Assembly: GCA_001898145.1 (NCBI GenBank)
Contig: MKSR01000040.1
Coordinates: 1 to 64,000, forward strand
DNA length: 64,000 nt
Reading direction: 5' to 3'
From: Dyadobacter sp. 50-39
GTDB lineage: Bacteria; Bacteroidota; Bacteroidia; Cytophagales; Spirosomataceae
Within the stretch, counting starts at the first letter, position 1; the number at the start of each line of letters is the position of its first letter. The translations under genes and the position numbers were made by a program. Below are positions 1 to 8,460 of the stretch, in pieces. Under the pieces are notes generated by a model. The model did no database searches. It saw only the letters and a list, made by a program, of their open reading frames with translations, and had not been told where the DNA came from.

Positions 1-811
1 CTCCCGCTTTTTCCGCACCTTTAAGCATAATCTTAATCGTCTAATGTTTTCAATGTGCGATATTAAGACTTTTGATAGCCGCAGGGAAGATGCACTTACT
101 CAGGTGGATACGATGTACGATGTGTTTTGGGCTGACAGAGTGTCAACATTGCTTCGCTGGCCAATACGTCTGGCGATCACCCGCCCAATTTCCTTACACT
201 CACATCGTTTGAAATGAGTCACCTTCCGTGCATGAGTGCTAACGCAGGTAAGGAATTCGACTCCTGACGAAAATTGGTCAAAGTGCCCTTGCGGAGGAAA
301 AATTGATGCAAAAAGAGACATAAAGGTTAATGCGCTCCCAAAAGGTCATTAACGGGGATTTGGAGTCAGAAAATGCCCCAAAGAGGCAAAAAGGAATCCT
401 GAAAAACCATTTAAAAGAAAAATAGAGCCACAAACGGTCGGGAGGACCTTGCACGGTGGTTTTCTTCACAGCAGCCAGCTATGGCCGATATGTCGCAGAA
501 GGCGACTCTTCGGTCGGAGCTGGCCATGGCCCCGCCTGGACCCCTGCTATTCGCCTCTCGACTCATAGCCAGGTAAGAAACTACCATGAATATAGGTTTA
601 AAACTTTGTTGAAAATTTAGCGTATCTGCAAAATGATGAAGGGCGTAATTTTAGTAAATGATGATTAAACCCTCGGATTTCGCATTAATACATCTAGACT
701 TTTTGCATACACTGGACTTAGCTAGTTTATATTTCATCAGCCTAATTCCGTCGTTAGGTATAAAGTTCATATATTTCGATATTGTATATGTTAATTAAAG
801 AATTCTTTGCC
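1..811. other. gene-poor left edge of the island
   Basis: No convincing gene is visible. A frame open from the window edge to a TGA at 215-217 on the plus strand (about 71 codons) and an overlapping minus-strand frame at 100-321 show no recognisable family, and neither is called. The stretch contains a GC-rich inverted-repeat cluster at 474-524 (listed separately). The 150 bases before 812 are AT-rich and probably hold the promoter of the downstream pair, but no clear -33/-7 pair could be assigned. Confidence 0.5.
474..524. repeat. nested inverted repeat, candidate structured RNA
   Basis: Three nested complementary arms are visible: GCCAGCT (474-480) with AGCTGGC (518-524), CCGA (485-488) with TCGG (510-513), and GTCGC (492-496) with GCGAC (502-506) around a 5-base loop. 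The block is much more GC-rich than the AT-rich DNA around it. No coding frame explains it. It could be part of an RNA gene, a 5' leader or a recombination site; nothing in the sequence decides between these. Confidence 0.45.
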
Positions 812-1948
812 ATGACAGAAGAATTTTTCCGAACCCAAACGGCGTCCTCAAGAATTAAAGCTAATATTGTCGCTGAATATTTCCCAAAGTATTGTCGTAT
901 TTTATTGACGAAACCTCAAAAAGAAATTCGATATCTTGATCTATTTTCCGGCCCTGGAATATATCAGGACCATAGCCATTCAACGCCGATGCTTATCGCC
1001 CGAGCATGCGCAGAGGATTCCGCCCTTTCTAAAAAAGTCAGGTTACTCTTCAACGATAATAGATATATTAGTGAACTAAGGGAAAACATCCTTTCTCATT
1101 TTCCAGGCGGAACCTTTGAGTATGATCCTGTTTTCGGAAATCGAACTGTTGGTGAAGACGATAAAATCCATCAATACCTAAATAGGGAGCCTGGTGACCG
1201 TAACCCACACCCAACTTTACTTTTTTTTGACCCTTGGGGATACAAGGGGATAGATACGCTTGCTCTGGCTAAATTCCTTGGACACTGGGGAAACGAACTA
1301 TTTTTGTTTGTTAATATTAAGCGTATTCATGCGGCCATAGAAAACAATAAATTTGACGATCTGATGAAAGCGTTATTCCCAACGACAATTGGGAAAATAA
1401 AGGTTGATCGCAGATATAAGGCTAACGTTCATGAGAGACTGAGCCTGATTATGGACAACCTAGCAAATGAATTTCAAGAAGCGATTCCCAAAGGGAAGTT
1501 GTACCATTGCGCGTTCAAGTTTCAGGAAGAGGATAGTGCAGCCACTAGCCACTTCATCATACATTTTACTAAGCATTCAAAGGGTTATGAACTAGTAAAG
1601 CAGATCTTCTATGATTTTGATAACATTGGCGCTACCTTGGAGAGGGACGGGGTGTATGCGTTTGACGCGAAAAAAATGTATGACGCGCAGAATCCGTTAT
1701 TCGACTTTAGTGAGTTTAATATCAGTGCTTTGAGCCGCCAAATTCTTAGTACGTACAAAGGGCGTAAGATAAGTGCGAGGAAATTATTTGAGGAGCACCA
1801 GGTTTCAACAAAATTCTGTGGGTCACATTATGCGCTCACCCTTAGGAAGATGGTGGAGGAAGGACTAGTTAGTGCGAGATTCGTAAACGATAAACCTCAC
1901 AGAGTCTCTGTCCTATTGACACCGGACTGCTGGTTAGACTTTAAATAA
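812..1948 (+). CDS. tcmP: three-Cys-motif partner protein (TcmP)
   Basis: A protein of 378 residues from the ATG at 812; an upstream TTG (782) and ATG (788) in the same frame add only a short hydrophobic extension and are less likely starts. The family is known as the regular partner of phage-type three-Cys-motif proteins; its biochemical role is not established. The N-terminal half looks like a Rossmann methyltransferase fold: LDLFSGPG at residues 42-49 resembles the SAM-binding motif I, and FFDPWGY at 138-144 resembles the catalytic DPPY-type motif IV. That enzymatic reading is inference. The C-terminal part looks like a small winged-helix region. The next gene starts 1 base after the stop, so the two are almost certainly one transcript. 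Base composition is AT-rich, as in the rest of the island. Confidence 0.85.
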   Translation: MTEEFFRTQTASSRIKANIVAEYFPKYCRILLTKPQKEIRYLDLFSGPGIYQDHSHSTPMLIARACAEDSALSKKVRLLFNDNRYISELRENILSHFPGGTFEYDPVFGNRTVGEDDKIHQYLNREPGDRNPHPTLLFFDPWGYKGIDTLALAKFLGHWGNELFLFVNIKRIHAAIENNKFDDLMKALFPTTIGKIKVDRRYKANVHERLSLIMDNLANEFQEAIPKGKLYHCAFKFQEEDSAATSHFIIHFTKHSKGYELVKQIFYDFDNIGATLERDGVYAFDAKKMYDAQNPLFDFSEFNISALSRQILSTYKGRKISARKLFEEHQVSTKFCGSHYALTLRKMVEEGLVSARFVNDKPHRVSVLLTPDCWLDFK

Positions 1949-1949
1949 C

Positions 1950-2666
1950 ATGGCTGCATCTACGATCGAATGGACGGAAGTAACATGGAATCCGACAACT
2001 GGGTGCACGAAGGTTTCGGCAGGCTGTAAATTTTGCTACGCGGAGATCATGTCTAGAAGACTTAGGGGAATGGGTCAGGAAAAGTATAAGGATGGATTTT
2101 CAGTGGTAAAGGAGCATTCCGATTCTTTATCCGCGCCCTACGGATGGAAAGGGTCAAAGGTTGTATTTGTCAATTCAATGAGTGATTTGTTCCATAGCCG
2201 AATTTCTACTGATTTTATCAAGCAGGTTTTTAAGGTTATGAATGACAACCCCCAACACACGTTTCAGGTATTAACGAAAAGAGCTGAAAGGTTCAAGGAG
2301 CTCGATAATGAGCTTTCCTGGTCAAAAAATATCTGGCTGGGGGTCTCAGTTGAGAACATGGACGTAATGCATAGAATAGAAAAGCTTCGCCAGTCAAGTG
2401 CCGCTATCAAGTTTCTGTCTCTCGAACCGTTAATTGGTCCTCTTCCAAACATCGATTTGAGAGATGTTGATTGGGTAATTGTTGGTGGAGAAAGTGGACG
2501 CAAGCCTAGACCGATGGAAAGTCAATGGGTAACTGATATACAACAGCAATGTAAAGATGCAAACGTTGCATTTTTTTTTAAACAATGGGGAGGTACGAAT
2601 AAGAAGAAAGCAGGACGTCTCCTGCATGGACGCACTTATGATGAAATGCCTAACTGTCAAAAATGA
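1950..2666 (+). CDS. phage Gp37/Gp68 family protein (DUF5131), three-Cys motif
   Basis: A 238-residue protein of the Gp37/Gp68 (DUF5131) family. The N-terminus has the family hallmark WNPTTGC followed by two more cysteines: Cys19, Cys26 and Cys29 (C-x6-C-x2-C, ending in FCY), an arrangement resembling the iron-sulfur cluster loop of radical SAM enzymes. Further family motifs are [11 protein letters not shown] near residue 70, VLTKRAERF near 107, [11 protein letters not shown] near 157, [12 protein letters not shown] near 178 and FFKQWGG near 209. Length is typical for the family. Substrate and reaction are unknown. It follows the TcmP gene with a 1-base gap, the standard context for this pair on phages and islands. 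A nucleic-acid modification or phage-conflict role is inference. Confidence 0.88.
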   Translation: MAASTIEWTEVTWNPTTGCTKVSAGCKFCYAEIMSRRLRGMGQEKYKDGFSVVKEHSDSLSAPYGWKGSKVVFVNSMSDLFHSRISTDFIKQVFKVMNDNPQHTFQVLTKRAERFKELDNELSWSKNIWLGVSVENMDVMHRIEKLRQSSAAIKFLSLEPLIGPLPNIDLRDVDWVIVGGESGRKPRPMESQWVTDIQQQCKDANVAFFFKQWGGTNKKKAGRLLHGRTYDEMPNCQK

Positions 2667-2871
2667 ATCTATGTTAGTCGTCCTTAGAAGAGGTTAATCG
2701 CTTACCCTTAGAGCCCGATAGTAAATATTTCATTCGAACAGCCACATGCTGGCCTGAGAAAAAGTTTTTAATGGCAGAGCTCTAGTAAACACCTTTTTTA
2801 TATGGCAATCGCGTAAAAATTTGCACTGATAAATATAAAGTTCTTGCTGAAAAGAATTTGACAAGAAGCAA

Positions 2872-4248
2872 TTACGAGCTTTTTCTGTGTAACCAATCAT
2901 CAAATTTGCAGATCACTTTCCGAAAACTGCCGATTGTAGAGTTATCCATAGGTAAATTATACAATTTAAGAAGCTCGCTTTTGATGTACTTCGCATCCTC
3001 ACATACTTGCTCCTTCGAAAGATGTCCAAAAGCTTCGACACAGCGCTGGGTGTGCTTTTCGTAAACATCCGATGGTATTGCTATCTTTTGACTGAGAGTA
3101 TTAAACAGTATTGTTCGGCAAATTTTCATTTTATCTCGCTTTAACACCGCATTATGTTTTGCGATGCTTTCATTTATTGCTGTTTCAAGGTTTTTTTTGC
3201 GAATTGTCTCTTCGCAGTCTGGATATAGAACGCCAGATATAGTGTATGTGTAATTACCTAAACGTTCTATTAATTTACTTTTGGTTGTTGGTTTAATTTC
3301 GAATCCCTCGATTGAATGTATGTAATCAATAGCTTCGGGTGATGTCTTACCTAGAAGCTCGGTGAAAAAGTGAATTGGTTGATAGAATGTATTTGTTACT
3401 AAAATCCGCTTAACAAATGCATCTGGGTAGGAACACTCTTCCATAAGATATGCTCGTATGACTTCAAGATCCGATATATGGACGGGAACTTGCTTTTCTA
3501 CATAGCTTGGGGTATTTACTTCGATTTCGCCTTTGACGATATAGGCAGGAGCACCATCCTCCGATACAAATTCGCCTCTCCTAATTAAATTCAATTTTCC
3601 AAGAATTGACTCGTCTAGGAAGAGTTTAACATTTTGCCCGGTCGACTGAATTTCCCCAGTATTCGTGTTTATAAGAGATATATTTTCTTCTCCGATACTC
3701 ACGATAGCCTGGAAGGTTGACAGCAGGCGCTGAGTTTTCATGGTTATTTCTTCCATAATAAGGTGCCTTAGGTCCCCTGCATTGATCTTCGCGGATTGAG
3801 CGGGATATCTGAAATAAATATCCCCGACCTTGATTTCACCGGCGTCAGACTTAACGATAATAGGTTTTGTCTTCGCTTCCTCAATTATAAGGAAGCCGAT
3901 TACTGCACCCAGGTAGCGGTGTGTAAAGAATGTAAAATCGACGGCTCCGTCAAGATTTTGTCTTACAGCAGAACTAAACCAGCTATTATCTAGATTTTCC
4001 TGAGAATCTTTTATCCCTTTCAGCTCTTTTTCGGGGCTTACACCGAAGATGAGGACTCCGCCCCTATTATTGGCGAAAGCGGAGATTGGCTTCATATATT
4101 GTTTGTCAATCGTTTGAGAGTGAGTTTGGAGGGATTGTTTGAACTCTATTTGATCGCTTTCTTCTAGGTTGGTTGTGAGCGTGGATGTGTTGTAGTTCAG
4201 GTTATTTGCGAAAAGTTCTAAGATAGCCTTTTTGTCTAAAATAATCAT
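2872..4248 (-). CDS. AlbA_2 (Schlafen-like) domain protein
   Basis: A 458-residue protein from the ATG at 4248; the longer frame up to 4296 adds a poor leader. The N-terminus carries an AlbA_2 putative nucleic-acid-binding domain: an acidic EESDQIEFKQSL block at residues 29-40 and the hallmark ISAFANNRGGVLIFGV at 55-70. The middle (about 190-300) and C-terminal parts match no family I can name. Such proteins occur on mobile islands and in phage-defence loci, sometimes with ATPase or helicase domains, which are absent here. The gene is convergent with the TcmP/DUF5131 pair, and the gene-free 1 kb lies upstream of it. A regulatory or defence role is inference. Confidence 0.75.
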   Translation of the reverse strand: MIILDKKAILELFANNLNYNTSTLTTNLEESDQIEFKQSLQTHSQTIDKQYMKPISAFANNRGGVLIFGVSPEKELKGIKDSQENLDNSWFSSAVRQNLDGAVDFTFFTHRYLGAVIGFLIIEEAKTKPIIVKSDAGEIKVGDIYFRYPAQSAKINAGDLRHLIMEEITMKTQRLLSTFQAIVSIGEENISLINTNTGEIQSTGQNVKLFLDESILGKLNLIRRGEFVSEDGAPAYIVKGEIEVNTPSYVEKQVPVHISDLEVIRAYLMEECSYPDAFVKRILVTNTFYQPIHFFTELLGKTSPEAIDYIHSIEGFEIKPTTKSKLIERLGNYTYTISGVLYPDCEETIRKKNLETAINESIAKHNAVLKRDKMKICRTILFNTLSQKIAIPSDVYEKHTQRCVEAFGHLSKEQVCEDAKYIKSELLKLYNLPMDNSTIGSFRKVICKFDDWLHRKSS

Positions 4249-4482
4249 TGTTGGGAGGGTTATGCTTTTGATAGCAATAAGCAATGTTATCGTCAAATAT
4301 AACGTCTACCTGTTTAATTTCATTTATACTGAGGCCCCAACTTACTAGCGGCTTTTGTACAAGCAATTAATCCTGATTGCTCGTTTTTCTAGATTTTCCA
4401 GCCCTCTTCGTTACTGTCGCCAGGAATCAAGAAGAATCTCGACCATGCTGCCGAACGAGTTCCGAGTGAGGAAGCCCCGCAG

Positions 4483-4562
4483 GGCCAGATCCAAATGAAG
4501 CGCGCGGCGGTAGCCGCGTGATACATTTGTACATCTGGCCTACCACGGAAAGACAGGTGGTA
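4483..4562. repeat. GC-rich tandem stem-loops, candidate structured RNA
   Basis: The first stem-loop is built of GGCCAGAT (4483-4490) with ATCTGGCC (4533-4540), AAATG (4493-4497) with CATTT (4524-4528), and CGCGGC (4503-4508) with GCCGCG (4513-4518) closing a 4-base loop. A second hairpin follows immediately: TACCAC (4541-4546) with GTGGTA (4557-4562). The base pairing is far stronger than chance in this AT-rich DNA and no reading frame accounts for it. It does not match a structured RNA I can name (no tmRNA, RNase P or tRNA features). Confidence 0.5.
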
Positions 4563-4861
4563 GCATCTAATTTTCGCGTGTCTGAGGTGGCAACAATTCC
4601 CTGCCCCAGACCCAGCGCAAGTCTCCGAAACATCTCTAATGATCCAAATTAGGCGGGAAGAAGAAAATTTAGTCCTAAATACGACTTTGAGACCATTTTG
4701 GAATAGAAATTCTCCTTTTTACGCTTTCCGGACTGCTTTTTGCTCAATTGGGATGTTTTTGCCTCAAAAATGATCTTAACGAAGAATCAGTTTGTGCCGC
4801 GAGCAAATTATCTGTCAAATTCTAACATCGGAGCCTATCAAGAATCGCGCACAAGAGTCAA

Positions 4862-4921
4862 TTAAATTTTTTCTTACAAGCCCCTCTCACAATTACGGAG
4901 GGGTTGTAAGAAAAAATTTAA
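4862..4921. repeat. 24-bp near-perfect palindrome
   Basis: The left arm at 4862-4886 and the right arm at 4898-4921 are perfect reverse complements except for one extra G at 4880; the loop is 11 bases. The core reads CTTACAAGCCCCTC against GAGGGGTTGTAAG, with A/T tracts on the outside. The T tract precedes and the A tract follows the stem on both strands, which is the reverse of a normal intrinsic terminator. A small transposon relic, a cruciform or recombination site, or an RNA hairpin are all possible. Confidence 0.6.
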
Positions 4922-5023
4922 AGTCTGCTGAAATAATCTCTGCCAAGGCATTCAACATTACACGAAACGTATTTCAACTAGCTAATCATGAACTGGTTGT
5001 TTGTGGCTGGTAGCGACATTTCG

Positions 5024-5233
5024 CCCACCACATTTTTGTGGGTTAGCCAGCATCAGATCGCTGAGTTATTTTAACAGAGCAAACAAAACCTCAGTCTTCA
5101 CCTAGAAAATGTCTTCAAAGAGTACGAATTGGAGGAAGTGGCAAAACTGTCAAGGATTACTTGACGGTTCAATCTGCAGGAATCGCAAGTTAAAACGGAA
5201 ATCAGCTATTACAGTCTGGTTGTAATCATTTAA
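5024..5233 (+). pseudogene. decayed RhuM-family (virulence protein) gene fragment
   Basis: Conceptual translation from about 5039 gives WVSQHQIAELF, then an in-frame TAA at 5072-5074, then QSKQNLSLHLENVFKEYELE (5075-5134). After a one-base shift near 5149 it reads VKDYLTVQSAG, and after a second shift back near 5186 it reads QVKTEISYYSLVVII, ending at TAA 5231-5233. This order and spacing match the N-terminal part of RhuM-family proteins (W-S-x-x-Q-IAELF, ...SLHL-x-N-x-F-x-E-x-EL..., V-x-x-YLTVQ, YYSLD-x-II). The usual continuation (VGYRV and the C-terminal domain) is missing. With one stop, two frameshifts and truncation it cannot be functional. It marks an old gene loss within the island. 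Confidence 0.75.
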
Positions 5234-5247
5234 ACGCGAGGCCAGAT

Positions 5248-5676
5248 TTATTTTGAATTTTCAAACAGTCGCTTGAGTAGCTCAACTTTCTCTTGTTCGG
5301 ACGCAAGTAAACGTTCATAAAGCTTTCGATTTTCATCCAAAGCCTCGACCCACTTTTCAATAGGATTAAAGTTGATGGTGCAGTTGTTATTTATCGATCC
5401 TGCATTATCATTCAAGGTACTGGCGATAATGTTTATTGCCGCTTCTTCGCTGAAGTTTTTGATTGCTTCTGTGGGAACCTTCAGTATCTGAGCAACCTGA
5501 TCCAGGATTTCCTGTTCAACGACTTCCTTCTGCTCAAGTAGCGAAACCCTCTTTTGAGACCATTCCCCGCCAAGCTCGAAGGCTAAGCCTTCCTGCTTGA
5601 TTCCCAACATTTCCCGAAAGCGCTTGATGTTCCGGCCGTGGTGGATGTGTTTTGTCATTTCTTGCGAAGTGCTCAT
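5248..5676 (-). CDS. helix-turn-helix transcriptional regulator
   Basis: A 142-residue protein with a Cro/C1-type helix-turn-helix at about residues 13-68 (IKRFREMLGIKQEGLAFEL, then SQKRVSLLEQKE as the recognition region). The C-terminal part (about 75-142) is polar and ends in a probable coiled coil (NRKLYERLLASEQEKVELLK). The architecture is common for small regulators on Bacteroidetes mobile elements. It is divergent from the following gene, and the intergenic region of about 130 bases presumably contains its operator. Targets are unknown. Confidence 0.75.
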   Translation of the reverse strand: MSTSQEMTKHIHHGRNIKRFREMLGIKQEGLAFELGGEWSQKRVSLLEQKEVVEQEILDQVAQILKVPTEAIKNFSEEAAINIIASTLNDNAGSINNNCTINFNPIEKWVEALDENRKLYERLLASEQEKVELLKRLFENSK

Positions 5677-5810
5677 TTTTCAAAAGATAAGGTTTCTTTG
5701 TTTCTGATCAAAAGCCTAAAATAGCTGTTTTAGGGCTATGAAACCAAGTTTTGGTATTTTTTAGAAACACATCTATTCCGATTTTCACCATTTATTCCAC
5801 TCAAACAGGG

Positions 5811-6725
5811 ATGATGATGAGATATATTTCAGAAGATGTCAAGGATCTGAAACCGGTCTGGATATCAAGTCAGGAGATCGAGTGCCCGGAGAAAATACTC
5901 CCGGAATTTTGGAGAAATTATACGATCGCTGATTGCAGGTTCTTTCTGTGGCAGATGCTCTCAGCATCGATATCGGCCGAAGGCCAGCATGTAGATGCCA
6001 GCCCTGGAGAGCAAATCTACTTTTTTGAGAATCTAGTGGTGTACCTTGAAGCATCGTTTGTGTTGGATCAGCATCGGTCTTTGTCAAAAGCGAAAGCAGG
6101 TGAACGCGAGCATACCGAGCCTCGTAAACATTCCGGGAAGTCGGAGTCATCGGAGACAAATCTAGGAAGTCTACCCAAGAAGCTCAATAAGCGGCTTAAA
6201 AGGCTATCTATCTGGCATCGTGATGGATTCGATGACCCGTACGCGATTCTTGATTCCTTTTTTGACGCGTACGACCTAACAAGCTTTAAGGCGAGATTGT
6301 ACGATATTTTGCAGGTGTGCTGTCAAGAAAAATATTACGACAAAGGCTGCCCAGCCGACGTACTATATCTTCTAGAAAAGGTTGAATCGATCATCAATGC
6401 TTCCTACCTGATCCTGGGCGGCGAGAACGAAAAGCGGCTAACCAAGTCGAAGCCATCTGCCGAAATCGCGGGCAAAGCTGGCATCGGATCAGAGGGGGAA
6501 ATTGAACCACCTGCCGGTACTATTCAATTCTTGACGGAATTTTTTGGATACAAGAGTTTAAAAAAGTGGAAGCAGGAACTTAATCGGATTTGCCTTTACT
6601 CCCTAAGTAGCCAGTCTGCTCAGGAATGGGGAGTTTACATTGACTTGCTTATCCTATACCAGCTACTTGGCAGGCTAGCGGAAACGGCTTTTGATCTTCG
6701 AAAAAATAAATCGGCGTTGGTGTAA
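5811..6725 (+). CDS. unrecognised island protein
   Basis: A 304-residue protein from the ATG at 5811, the first of three consecutive ATG codons; the frame remains open upstream to 5751 but the added leader is implausible. I do not recognise the family. It is acidic overall with a basic, polar linker at about residues 85-130 (many K, E, S) that probably separates two helical domains. The C-terminal half contains mostly helical, leucine-rich sequence (IYILLYQLL-like pattern near the end). There is no signal peptide, membrane segment or enzyme motif. It stands divergent to the helix-turn-helix gene and upstream of another unknown island gene in the same direction. Confidence 0.55.
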   Translation: MMMRYISEDVKDLKPVWISSQEIECPEKILPEFWRNYTIADCRFFLWQMLSASISAEGQHVDASPGEQIYFFENLVVYLEASFVLDQHRSLSKAKAGEREHTEPRKHSGKSESSETNLGSLPKKLNKRLKRLSIWHRDGFDDPYAILDSFFDAYDLTSFKARLYDILQVCCQEKYYDKGCPADVLYLLEKVESIINASYLILGGENEKRLTKSKPSAEIAGKAGIGSEGEIEPPAGTIQFLTEFFGYKSLKKWKQELNRICLYSLSSQSAQEWGVYIDLLILYQLLGRLAETAFDLRKNKSALV

Positions 6726-6913
6726 CGACTGAAAGAAAGTATCTTGGGGCTTTGGTAGGGCGGTGATTCTGTTTCATCTTGGTGGATTGTTGCGAAGCCC
6801 GTCCTGCCTCGTTTTTGATGCTAAAAATTAGCTTTTGTCGGATTGCAAGATTTTGATCGCCATGGATAAGTGGCATGGTGAATGCAACCAAGTAATAACG
6901 GCGATCTGGCTAC

Positions 6914-7678
6914 ATGTCCCACACTTTTCCAATGAAAACCCAGGAGCAGATACTGAGAGAATTGTCACAAATCAGGGAAGCTATTGTCAGAATCGCAGGT
7001 ACACCAGAACTTCCCCCAGAAGAGCAATTCTCGGAAGCCTCACTGGATAAAGTTGCCCTGGAATTAAAGAAGCTTTCCATCAAAAGAGGTGAATGGATCG
7101 ATGACAGGGATCTGAGCAGATATTTCAAAGGGATCTGCAATGGGGGAAGGTTCATCCGGGAGACATTCGGATTTAATGATTTTTTCAAGAAGGGGAAATC
7201 ATACTATTACCGGAAATCCAGTATTATCCGTTTATCCCAGGAATTGAAATCCCGAAATGTCGACTTGGCCCGATACATGGAGCTTAAAGAGAGTGAGGCA
7301 AAATTCCAGGAAAAAATCTCCGCGGTCGCTGCCGCAAACAAAAAGCAAAAAAAGAAGCCTCCATTTCAGTTATCTGATTCCCTAAAAGACATTACTACCG
7401 AAGACTTTCATCCAGCAGTTGAAATTGTTGAAGCCGAACTGAGCAAGCTGCGTGAACAGTTTACCAACGAAAATCTTTCAAAATATATAGATGTCTACGG
7501 TGGTCATGCAATGATGAAATTCCGCTATCCATTTTCAGGGTTTGCTGAAAAGGAGATAAAATCCAAATGCAGGCGCTGGTGCGACCAATACAACATGGCC
7601 TGCGATGCACTTTCGAAGTTGAGTGGAAAAGGGAAGAAATTTACCCCACCGGAAGACCCTAATGCCTATGAATTATGA
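6914..7678 (+). CDS. unrecognised island protein
   Basis: A 254-residue protein; the ATG at 6932 (MKTQEQ) is an equally good start. The first third is helical and polar. Residues about 55-100 (RGEWIDDRDLSRYFKG, then IRETFGFNDFFKKGKSYYY) look like a small winged-helix or DNA-binding module with an aromatic wing. A lysine-rich linker (KKQKKKP) at about 142-148 separates it from a C-terminal helical domain. No catalytic motif is seen and I cannot name the family. Its last 6 bases overlap the end of the convergent helix-turn-helix gene at 7673-7948. Confidence 0.6.
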   Translation: MSHTFPMKTQEQILRELSQIREAIVRIAGTPELPPEEQFSEASLDKVALELKKLSIKRGEWIDDRDLSRYFKGICNGGRFIRETFGFNDFFKKGKSYYYRKSSIIRLSQELKSRNVDLARYMELKESEAKFQEKISAVAAANKKQKKKPPFQLSDSLKDITTEDFHPAVEIVEAELSKLREQFTNENLSKYIDVYGGHAMMKFRYPFSGFAEKEIKSKCRRWCDQYNMACDALSKLSGKGKKFTPPEDPNAYEL

Positions 7679-7948
7679 CGGCTTCCTCTTGCTACTGACT
7701 ACAATTTTGAGCACTTCCGATTCGAGGTACATCGCCTTTGTTCTGCCTTTGACCAGTTGTGGTTTTACGATGCCCGCGTTTACAGCTTTCAGGAAAGCTG
7801 CGTTGCTGGCTCCGGTTAACTTTAAAGCACCTTCTTTGGTAAGCAATTGATCTTGTTGCAACACGCTTTTCAATTCCTCTTTGACAATTGCGCGGACGCG
7901 GTCCATGAACTCTTCGACTGTTAAAGAGTGCAGCAGGATGGTTTCCAT
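7673..7948 (-). CDS. small helix-turn-helix (MerR/excisionase-like) protein
   Basis: A 91-residue protein from the ATG at 7948 (METILL...); the frame is open up to 8083 but the extension is cysteine-rich and not typical. Residues about 35-85 (LLTKEGALKLTGASNAAFLKAVNAG followed by YLESEVLKIV) fit the helix-turn-helix-plus-wing pattern of the excisionase/MerR-like proteins that sit beside integrases on Bacteroidetes mobile elements. The N-terminal part (SLTVEEFMDRVRAIVKEELK) is the usual helical leader of this group. Regulation of excision or of transfer genes is an inference from family and context. Confidence 0.65.
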   Translation of the reverse strand: METILLHSLTVEEFMDRVRAIVKEELKSVLQQDQLLTKEGALKLTGASNAAFLKAVNAGIVKPQLVKGRTKAMYLESEVLKIVVSSKRKPS

Positions 7949-8130
7949 AAATTTGAAGTTAGGGTGAAAACATAGTGAGTTAGCACAAAACGCTTCTTTG
8001 GCTGCAAACATAGGTAAACAGCTGAATATCTGCTCCACATCAGTTTCACCTATTTGAAAATCGAAAGGGTCTAGGATTTCCACATTGCGGATTTTAGCTT
8101 TGTTTTCTTGGGAATACTAAAACAGAAAAC

Positions 8131-8460
8131 GTGATGGAAAGGATGAGGGGAACGGATGAGGCCAAAGGAGGCCTGTCGCTAGATCAGTTGGTTACGCTTG
8201 CAGATCTGAGAAGTGTTCGGGATGAGCTTTTGGCAGCAATTAACAGGACGAGGGTATCTTCACCAGACATCGCAAAGAAATGGCTCAAATCGTCTGAGGT
8301 TAGAAAGCTACTTAGTGTCTCACCCGGCAAGTTGTTAGCCCTCAGAGCTAATCGTCAGCTCGCGTTTGTTAGATTGGGAGGAGTATTCTACTACGACAGG
8401 GACGATATCGAAGCTATGATTCAAAAAGCTAGAACGCCAAATTCGACCGGAAGGGTATGA
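8131..8460 (+). CDS. helix-turn-helix (excisionase-family) protein
   Basis: A 109-residue protein. Residues about 50-100 (WLKSSEVRKLLSVSPGKLLA, then FVRLGGVFYYDRDDIEAMI) are the standard HTH_17/excisionase-type DNA-binding domain of small regulators in Bacteroidetes conjugative and integrative elements, with the conserved sequence of helix, recognition helix, beta wing (GGVFYYD) and final helix. The start could be the first or second ATG (8131 or 8134). The stop overlaps the start of the next gene by ATGA (8457-8460), so the two are translationally coupled. Confidence 0.8.
   Translation: MMERMRGTDEAKGGLSLDQLVTLADLRSVRDELLAAINRTRVSSPDIAKKWLKSSEVRKLLSVSPGKLLALRANRQLAFVRLGGVFYYDRDDIEAMIQKARTPNSTGRV

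Larger units (their letters stand above)
4249..5023. other. gene-free stretch with several strong inverted repeats
   Basis: No gene could be supported here. A minus-strand frame at 4427-4633 overlaps the GC-rich hairpin block and has no recognisable features. The stretch holds the stem-loop cluster at 4483-4562, the long palindrome at 4862-4921 and a further hairpin set beginning at 5006 (GCTGG at 5006-5010 with CCAGC at 5047-5051, enclosing CCACA/TGTGG at 5028-5032 and 5037-5041) that runs into the decayed RhuM gene. It also contains the promoter region of the leftward AlbA_2 gene. Confidence 0.5.

Noticed and set aside
100-469. Two minus-strand frames (100-321 and 278-469) at the left edge
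   Set aside because: They overlap each other, show no family pattern, and one lies opposite an equally open plus-strand frame. No signal or domain seen.
2678-2785. A 36-codon plus-strand frame (LEEVNRLPLEPDSKYFIRTA-like) after the DUF5131 gene
   Set aside because: It reads like protein but is short, has no ATG before it in frame, and matches nothing I know. It may be a gene remnant but cannot be supported.
4427-4633. Minus-strand 68-codon frame over the hairpin block
   Set aside because: It covers a strongly base-paired region and has no domain pattern; the structure explains the composition better than coding.
4792-5013. Plus-strand 73-codon frame over the long palindrome
   Set aside because: The frame crosses the palindrome and a hairpin, and its sequence has no recognisable family.
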